Source: Gracilaria gracilis (Eukaryota; Rhodophyta; Florideophyceae; Gracilariales; Gracilariaceae). From it: a stretch of DNA of 64,000 nt. The translations under genes and the position numbers were made by a program. The notes below the pieces were generated by a model. It saw nothing but the letters and a program-made list of their open reading frames with translations, searched no databases and was not told the origin of the DNA. Numbering within the stretch: position 1 is the stretch's first letter; every line of letters begins with the position of its first letter. This document shows positions 58,921-64,000 of this stretch, in pieces. The stretch is from the NCBI GenBank assembly GCA_030374805.1, contig JARGSG010000025.1:372001-436000 (forward strand). Reading direction: 5' to 3'.

Positions 58921-61251
58921 TCAAGAATCGATCGCCTCATCACTCTGTCCATCTGTCGTCACGATGAGATCTGTCAAAGCGTTACTCTCTGCTTGCGTTA
59001 TTCTCAGCTGTTTTTCGTTTGCTAGGTGGAGCAAACATATGAAGACATATGGCAGAGAAACATCGGGTAGCGACGTAGGCGGGACAATAGATGGAATGTT
59101 TGACACAATTGTTTGAAGTCGCTGTGAGGCACCCGTTCTCACGTCCGGCAGGGAGTCGAAACCATTGTTAGATTTGCGACTGTATTCGCCTTCGCAGTCT
59201 CCATGACCAGTGTCTTCCTCGATTTGGTCTCCACACAGCTTTGTCCATATTCCGGCCTTCAGTTTCCGTACGTCCACTCTCTTCGCCACCTTTGCGTAGT
59301 TTATGTCAATCTTTTCAACGCGAGTAGGTTCAGCGAGAAGTTCCATACCGACATCATCATCCGCCTCAAAGCTGTCTTCGAAGGGGTCCTGTGAATAGTC
59401 TTGCAACATGTCTGAATCTCCTCCAACAAAGTTTTCCTTATCACCAGGATTGTCGAAGTCATACCAGTTTTGCCCCTCAGACGTGTCAGCATCTTGACCA
59501 ATCTTATTTCCCAAACTGCCGTTTGGTTTGACATATGTATTTGGTCTAAGAAACAAAGAGCAAAGGGCCTGAATGGAAAGATGATGATCTTCTGGCAAGG
59601 TCACTTTCTTCTCTGAGAACCCATTTCGCACAGAAGCTGACATCTGGATAAGAGACTCTCTTGATGTTGGAGCAAACTTAGAGGCAAAATCAATTTCGGG
59701 GGCATCCGATGAAAAATCCAACAGCATTGCTTTTGTATCCCTTGGCTTCCTAGTTCTCTTCTTAGTTGGCTTCTGACCGTTGTCACCTGACGCAGAAGAT
59801 GTACTGGTCGCTCTGAAAGTCCAATGCGTTGGACCGGCCCAACCTACCAATGCATTTGTGTCGAAGTATGAGTAATCTGGGTTTTCCACCAGCGTAACTC
59901 CAGCTTCTACAAGATCCACACTTCCGCGTCGAATTGCCATTGAACCACTCTCCAGTGATTGCTGGTTATGATTGGCAGGATTTACGCTTAGAGTAACGTC
60001 ATCATGGTCATTACCTTCGGTTTCATCGAAGGGCACATCAGGTGCTGGTAGCATTCCAATATCAGCGCTATCTTCTAAGTCGCCTTCATCATAGCCAAAA
60101 TTGTGCTCCATTAGACTGGAACCTTCGTTATCCGCACTACTAACATCAAGATTTCTTATTTTGGTCGCCGGAGACTTGTTCCGGGCGGCTGTAGAAGCCT
60201 GCTTCGACTCAAAGTAACGAAGAAACGGTCCACATATAGTGTCATCTTCTGTTATTCGTTGCTCTGGCAACCATTTTGAAATGTCATAGGTGACACCCCC
60301 CGCATCACCTTCCCCATCTTGCTGTTGTTCGTCATCCACAAGGACAAGGTAATCTGCAGTTTCCCCACTATCGAATATGATCTGTGCTTTTGGTCCGATT
60401 GGCAGGTTGTTCATTAGCATTCCTGAAGCGCCACCTTCGTCAAAAGCAGCCGACATTTTCTGAAAGAGGGGGTCGACGGCAAGGTCGGTTTCCAGCTTCT
60501 GGGATGTGATGCTTCCAAGATTCGTCTCCAATGTGACGTTGCCAGCCCTTCTTCCATGTCTTCTCTGTTTTCTTTTATCGCCTTCCTGTCCCTCTGTTTC
60601 TTCGTCAAGCGTATCGGGATCTGAACCATCGTGGTTTCCGCTTCTTGATAAGCCGCCCAATACTTTGAAAGCATTTGTATGCACGGAGTCGACACGAGAG
60701 CAGTAGATTTTGACTCCTGCATCTAACGTAACGCCCGCCAATTGAAAGTTGGTTCCGGTTGCAGGATTGTCGGGCATATTGTTCGCCTCATCCTCAAAGC
60801 ACACTGTCCTTGCCACCTGGTTGCCAGAGTTGTCCGCCTTCACCAGCATTGACATGTAATCAATAAGATTCAATGTCCATGTGTTTCGTGCGTTGATCTT
60901 GTTATCTTGGCACAGCTTAATAGTCTCGGAATACATATGCGCGATTTCCTCTCGCGAAAGAGGAGGAGGCCTTCTGCGACCTGCAGATGGGCGTCGCGTA
61001 TGCGAGCTAACTCGCTGCGCGAATGAAGAACGACGACCCCCTGTCCTTGGAGTCTTTCCTGGTGTCCTCGAGGTTGTCAATGGTGTTTTTGTCGGCGTTC
61101 TTGACAAATGACGTGCTGGGGTCCACGAATTTCGCCGAGGACCAGGTGTAGCATGCTTGGGTGTGCCGCCATGAATGTGGAAACTGCTCAATCGATGGCG
61201 CCGCGAAGCACTCGGTGTGGTGACTTCGGGGGTAAGAGCAACTTTCATCAT
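58921..61251 (-). CDS. NCAPH: Condensin subunit CAP-H/Barren (NCAPH)
   Basis: This 776-aa kleisin subunit of condensin I bridges the SMC2-SMC4 heads. The N-terminal 74 residues contain nine Thr-Pro sites (Thr7, 12, 30, 35, 44, 52, 56, 63 and 67) among Arg/Lys, a typical mitotic-kinase target region. The Barren homology begins near SREEIAHMYSETIKLCQDNKINARNTWTLNLIDYMS and includes GTNFQLAGVTLDAGVKIYCSRVDSVHTNAFKVLGGL. Later blocks are DPLFQKMSAAFDEGGASGMLMNNL (about 270), acidic linkers and a C-terminal winged helix with DINYAKVAKRVDVRKLKAGIWTKL and SLPYVFICLLHLANEKQL. The frame opens at GTG 61305; adjacent ATGs at 61251 and 61248 are the likely starts. Confidence 0.95.
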   Translation of the reverse strand: MMKVALTPEVTTPSASRRHRLSSFHIHGGTPKHATPGPRRNSWTPARHLSRTPTKTPLTTSRTPGKTPRTGGRRSSFAQRVSSHTRRPSAGRRRPPPLSREEIAHMYSETIKLCQDNKINARNTWTLNLIDYMSMLVKADNSGNQVARTVCFEDEANNMPDNPATGTNFQLAGVTLDAGVKIYCSRVDSVHTNAFKVLGGLSRSGNHDGSDPDTLDEETEGQEGDKRKQRRHGRRAGNVTLETNLGSITSQKLETDLAVDPLFQKMSAAFDEGGASGMLMNNLPIGPKAQIIFDSGETADYLVLVDDEQQQDGEGDAGGVTYDISKWLPEQRITEDDTICGPFLRYFESKQASTAARNKSPATKIRNLDVSSADNEGSSLMEHNFGYDEGDLEDSADIGMLPAPDVPFDETEGNDHDDVTLSVNPANHNQQSLESGSMAIRRGSVDLVEAGVTLVENPDYSYFDTNALVGWAGPTHWTFRATSTSSASGDNGQKPTKKRTRKPRDTKAMLLDFSSDAPEIDFASKFAPTSRESLIQMSASVRNGFSEKKVTLPEDHHLSIQALCSLFLRPNTYVKPNGSLGNKIGQDADTSEGQNWYDFDNPGDKENFVGGDSDMLQDYSQDPFEDSFEADDDVGMELLAEPTRVEKIDINYAKVAKRVDVRKLKAGIWTKLCGDQIEEDTGHGDCEGEYSRKSNNGFDSLPDVRTGASQRLQTIVSNIPSIVPPTSLPDVSLPYVFICLLHLANEKQLRITQAESNALTDLIVTTDGQSDEAIDS

Positions 61252-61525
61252 GATTTCAGACCGCTTGAAGGATAATTGGAGGTTCGAACCTGCAAGAATA
61301 TGCACGCGTCAAGTCAGGAGTGAGAGCAATGTTTTGGTTTCTGACGAGTATGTACTTTCTTGGCAAAAGTCTTCAAATGGCTACGCTTGGATTGGTCGCC
61401 AACAAGAACCGATGAGGTCGAAGCATGGCGTAACATCGGTGCTGACGTTTGATTATTTTGAATTTTCAAAGAGGGCGCTGTTTCGTAGATCAAATTTTGA
61501 AACCCTGTTTCATCAATTCAAAACG

Positions 61526-61557
61526 CTGTTGGGCTGTTGGGCTGTTGGGCTGTTGGG
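61526..61557. repeat. 8-bp tandem repeat, four units
   Basis: CTGTTGGG repeated four times without change, immediately before the palindrome cluster. Confidence 0.9.
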
Positions 61558-61574
61558 CTCGGTTGAAGTGGCAT

Positions 61575-61619
61575 GCTCGTAGTACGAGCCTCGTACCCTC
61601 GGTAGAACCTTTCAGGTTC
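61575..61619. promoter_or_regulatory. Four chained palindromes upstream of CAP-H
   Basis: GCTCGTA-G-TACGAGC (61575-61589); GTACGA-GCC-TCGTAC (61582-61596); TACC-CTC-GGTA (61594-61604); GAACCT-TTC-AGGTTC (61605-61619). The first three overlap by sharing arms and the fourth abuts. The cluster starts 324 bp upstream of the CAP-H ATG. Confidence 0.75.
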
Positions 61620-62633
61620 AGTTACAAGAGTAGGAAGTTTCTACCTTCGTAATGCGTGCGCAGTTGTCGAAATTCATGTTTGCAATGCGTATGAAGTTCA
61701 GCAGCAGAACTGCAAAGGAACCTAACTAGAGTCGTATCTACATAAAAACCAATGCATCTGGCATCAGATCAGAACAACGCATTTTCCTTTAGAGAAAGTA
61801 GTAGACAGTGGCCGCAAAAGGTCTTGGCGTTCCTGAAAGAAGAAAATTATCTGTCCAGATAGTTTTCCTTCAATGTAGCAAATAGAACCCTTAAGTTCAC
61901 AATGAAGGAAATAAGAAGTACTCAGATCCTCTTCGTTAGATCCATCCCATGCCATTGAGTCACGGTCGTCCACGTTCACGCGTGAACGCGCTTGTCAAGA
62001 CAGGCCCTCGAATCGCGAAGAAATCCATTCCCAGAGAGAGAGAGCAAAGTTATGTTAGTTTGCGGGGAACTATGCAGGACATGAACTTCTGTAACTTCAG
62101 GACTTGCCACTCACGTTTTCTGAAGAGTACATGATTGCTATATCAAGTGCCTTGGGCAGACAAGTTAATGCATTTGGAAAAATGAACTTTAGATAAACGT
62201 CCACGACAAGCGGGTTTTGGAAAGAACATAAGCATACAGGCCGTGACTTTCCATATCGAGAATATTCATCCCGATGAATGCTGTCTATAAGACAAGGACA
62301 TATAGAAACATCCGCCGTTATCTGGGCCATACTGGATGCATCGAACTGTTGGAGTAGGTCCAGTATCTGTCTCCAGGAGGCTCCATTTGGCCCCTATCCC
62401 CCAATTAAAGGAGTGCTTGCCCAGCACGAGTCTGGAAGGTTTAAGGCTAATGCTCCGCCCGCATGCAGGCTGCCCTATAATCCTCTTTGGAAAACGAAAA
62501 CGCCGAAGAGCTCTCAACCACGGATCAATTTCACAACGGTTCTCGTTAACCATCAACAGTTTCTATTGATTTCCAAACCTCAGCGTGCTTACCCATTCAA
62601 GGGCACCCGCTTTTCGTGTTGCAGTTGCTCGCT

Positions 62634-63533
62634 CTATGCTTTTATCGTCGGATACTTGTTGTCTAGTATTTTCTGTACAGCAGCATGATTTCCTTCTAGC
62701 GTGGAGTACTTTGATTTTCGTCGCAGGACTGCAAGACCTTGCCGTGTTTTGCCGCCCACGGAATCGATGATATCGTAATACGTAGACATCTTCGCATACG
62801 ATCTCCACGTCCAAATACGTTCTGCATCATGCACAATAACGACGCTGTTCTTTCCAATGTACGACAAAGCCTTAATAGCAGCATCAACTCTAGCGCGCCC
62901 ATCAATCAAAACAACATCAAACTTTTTCTCTCCAAGCTTTTCAATGTGATCAATGTACGGTTTAAAGGCTTTGTAACTGCCCTCTTCAAAGGCGGACTTC
63001 CGTCCCCAACCATTTGTGCCGCGTTTAACGGGCACGCAGTGGTACCGAAGATGTTTGAGTTCTGGTCGTGAACTGATGGCCTTGGCCATCCGAGAGCACC
63101 ATGTTTGATCATGTTCGATAGAATAGGCACGTTTTGCAAACTGAGGAAAGTTGTAAGTGCTTCCACCACTGCCCCATTCCACGTAGGTGGTGACATTGTC
63201 CATGTATCTCAGCACAAGGTTGACCTCAAAATCACCCATCCAGATAGAGTTGTAATCTACATGCTTTTGCTTCTCAACCATTGAGCGTTGAAATCTTGAA
63301 AGGTTGTGGAGAGGGTCGGGCATGGTCTCTGTTATGATCGGAGCTATGATCTTGGTTTGCTCGGTGGTAAATGCTGCAGAGGGGTAACTTATGATGCCTT
63401 CATACTTGAACACTGTTACGAGGAGAAGAACAGCACTGCATGCGATTAGCAGAAGAACATCGACGCGTATATGTTGCATTGAAAGTTTTGGGCGTTCCGT
63501 TCGAATCATAAAGCGGACGGCGGTGTTTTGCAT
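62634..63533 (-). CDS. Type II membrane protein with SAM-methyltransferase-like fold
   Basis: This 299-aa protein has a basic N-terminus, a signal-anchor helix at about 24-41 (VLLLIACSAVLLLVTVFK) and a lumenal domain starting with a WMGDFEVNLVLRYM segment. YVEWGSGGSTYNFPQFAKRAYSIEHD resembles motifs I and II of class I methyltransferases (glycine loop, then an acidic residue), and FDVVLIDGRARVDAAIKALSYI with VVIVHDAERI resembles motifs IV and V. Similar anchored proteins occur in algae and plants without a settled function; glycan or cell-wall polysaccharide methylation in the Golgi is a reasonable inference. The start is the ATG at 63533. Two overlapping promoter motifs lie about 312 bp upstream. 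Confidence 0.62.
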   Translation of the reverse strand: MQNTAVRFMIRTERPKLSMQHIRVDVLLLIACSAVLLLVTVFKYEGIISYPSAAFTTEQTKIIAPIITETMPDPLHNLSRFQRSMVEKQKHVDYNSIWMGDFEVNLVLRYMDNVTTYVEWGSGGSTYNFPQFAKRAYSIEHDQTWCSRMAKAISSRPELKHLRYHCVPVKRGTNGWGRKSAFEEGSYKAFKPYIDHIEKLGEKKFDVVLIDGRARVDAAIKALSYIGKNSVVIVHDAERIWTWRSYAKMSTYYDIIDSVGGKTRQGLAVLRRKSKYSTLEGNHAAVQKILDNKYPTIKA

Positions 63534-64000
63534 ACAGAGGATAAGCGGGCTTGGTGTTAATGTGATGTGAACAAGGCTAGCTAGAGTATGGATAGAAAGA
63601 AGTCACATTAACAGTAGGCTATCTATGGTAGCAAGAAGGCAGGGCGTGAGCGTGAAACTCTCACGAACGACACGAGCGACCAAGCAGCAACCATGGTTGG
63701 CCCGCAGAATACGGTTGGCACATGACAAACGGTAGTGGTACGTCGGTCATTTTTAAGTTTTTATTCAGGAAAGTATTCGGTTGGGTGAAGTTACGCAAGT
63801 CACGTCTGCAGTGCAAAGCTTGCACGGCGCAGCAACATGGTATCTACCGACGGTACCAACGGTACCTGTATCTACGCCGTGAGCGAGCAGGTAGAGCATT
63901 GGACGCCAGGAAGAAGTCGGTGCGACGGGCGGGAGTTGGGCTGCGGATCGCCTCGAAGTGAAGAGGAGCCACAGCGACGGCGTTCCCTGAAAGGCGAGAG
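63534..64000. other. Window-end spacer
   Basis: Contains an inverted repeat CGTGAG...CTCACG near 63645-63665 and the double motif at 63845. A plus-strand ATG frame (63722-63961, 79 aa, Arg-rich) overlaps that motif and is not supported by any family. Confidence 0.4.
63845..63866. promoter_or_regulatory. Two overlapping TACC-N3-GGTA motifs
   Basis: TACC-GAC-GGTA (63845-63855) and TACC-AAC-GGTA (63854-63864), the second extended to GGTACC-AAC-GGTACC: three half-sites at regular spacing. Confidence 0.55.

Larger units (their letters stand above)
61252..62633. other. 1.4-kb spacer with CAP-H promoter and palindromes
   Basis: Besides the repeats listed separately it has CGTTCACGCGTGAACG (61973-61988) and ATTCATC-CC-GATGAAT (62264-62279). 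Minus-strand frames at 61764-61955 (MAWDGSNEEDLSTSYF...) and 62266-62553 look mildly coding and could be exons of an unrecognised gene, but no splice model is compelling. Confidence 0.35.

Noticed and set aside
61268-61280. GGTTCGAACC resembling a tRNA T-arm
   Set aside because: No 5-bp T stem with a 7-nt loop and no acceptor, D or anticodon stem can be drawn around it.
63722-63961. Arg-rich 79-aa plus-strand ORF
   Set aside because: No family resemblance, biased composition, and it spans the double promoter motif.
1-64000. CRISPR array, phage or bacterial defence island
   Set aside because: No regularly spaced identical repeats with unique spacers, no cas or phage genes. Gene content and introns are eukaryotic throughout.

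Overview
The window is nuclear DNA of a compact, intron-poor eukaryote. Evidence: subunits of RNA polymerase III, the spliceosome, the COP9 signalosome, CCT, condensin and the SSU processome; a eukaryotic initiator tRNA-Met; and a few short GT-AG introns (77-115 nt) with recognisable branch sites. Most genes, including a 7.3-kb PRP8, are single-exon. A lumen-type TPR protein with a two-part targeting leader and a DUF3598 (cyanobacterial/plastid) protein point to a photosynthetic host. A unicellular red alga or a relative fits best, but this is inference and the species cannot be fixed from sequence alone.

Layout. 1-5.4 kb: Pol III subunit RPC6, a PrmA-type methyltransferase, a nuclear-looking coiled-coil protein and a damaged or spliced coiled-coil gene. 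5.4-17.6 kb: MFS transporter, two small membrane proteins (one spliced, one resembling only the tail of the V-ATPase accessory protein ATP6AP2), a PAP2 lipid phosphatase, peptide:N-glycanase, CSN5, NAR1 and a Golgi-type glycosyltransferase. 18.4-36.8 kb: spliced PITP and prohibitin 1, UTP25, PRP8, CCT6, DUF3598, a spliced HAD phosphatase and an unknown small gene. 39-48 kb: topoisomerase IB, SART1/Snu66, a coiled-coil protein with a hydrophobic hairpin, a GT14 glycosyltransferase and the TPR protein. 49.6-63.5 kb: an unknown ORF whose ATG overlaps that of an unusually long MUS81, sphingolipid desaturase DES1, a free-standing version of the oxidoreductase domain usually fused to SelD, a MITE-like element, tRNA-iMet, a divergent PAP2 protein, condensin CAP-H and a membrane-anchored SAM-fold protein. 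Strands alternate: several pairs share a head-to-head promoter and several converge within 17-200 bp. There are no operons. Functional themes are splicing (PRP8 and SART1 are both tri-snRNP proteins), chromosome maintenance (TOP1, MUS81, CAP-H) and endomembrane or lipid enzymes.

The strongest unexplained signal is in the spacers. The 11-bp inverted repeat TACC-NNN-GGTA occurs at least 12 times (about one is expected by chance in 64 kb), usually 60-400 bp upstream of a start codon, and half the copies have AAC/GTT in the centre. Around it is a wider class of short perfect palindromes of varied sequence, many with exactly 3 nt between the arms. Some are chained so that one arm serves two neighbouring palindromes (5.1-5.35, 9.27, 19.9, 20.15, 61.6 and 63.85 kb).

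Limits: functions rest on recognised motifs and family resemblance read by eye. No alignment, structure prediction or database search was run. Where the longest frame opened with GTG or TTG, the first in-frame ATG was used as the start.
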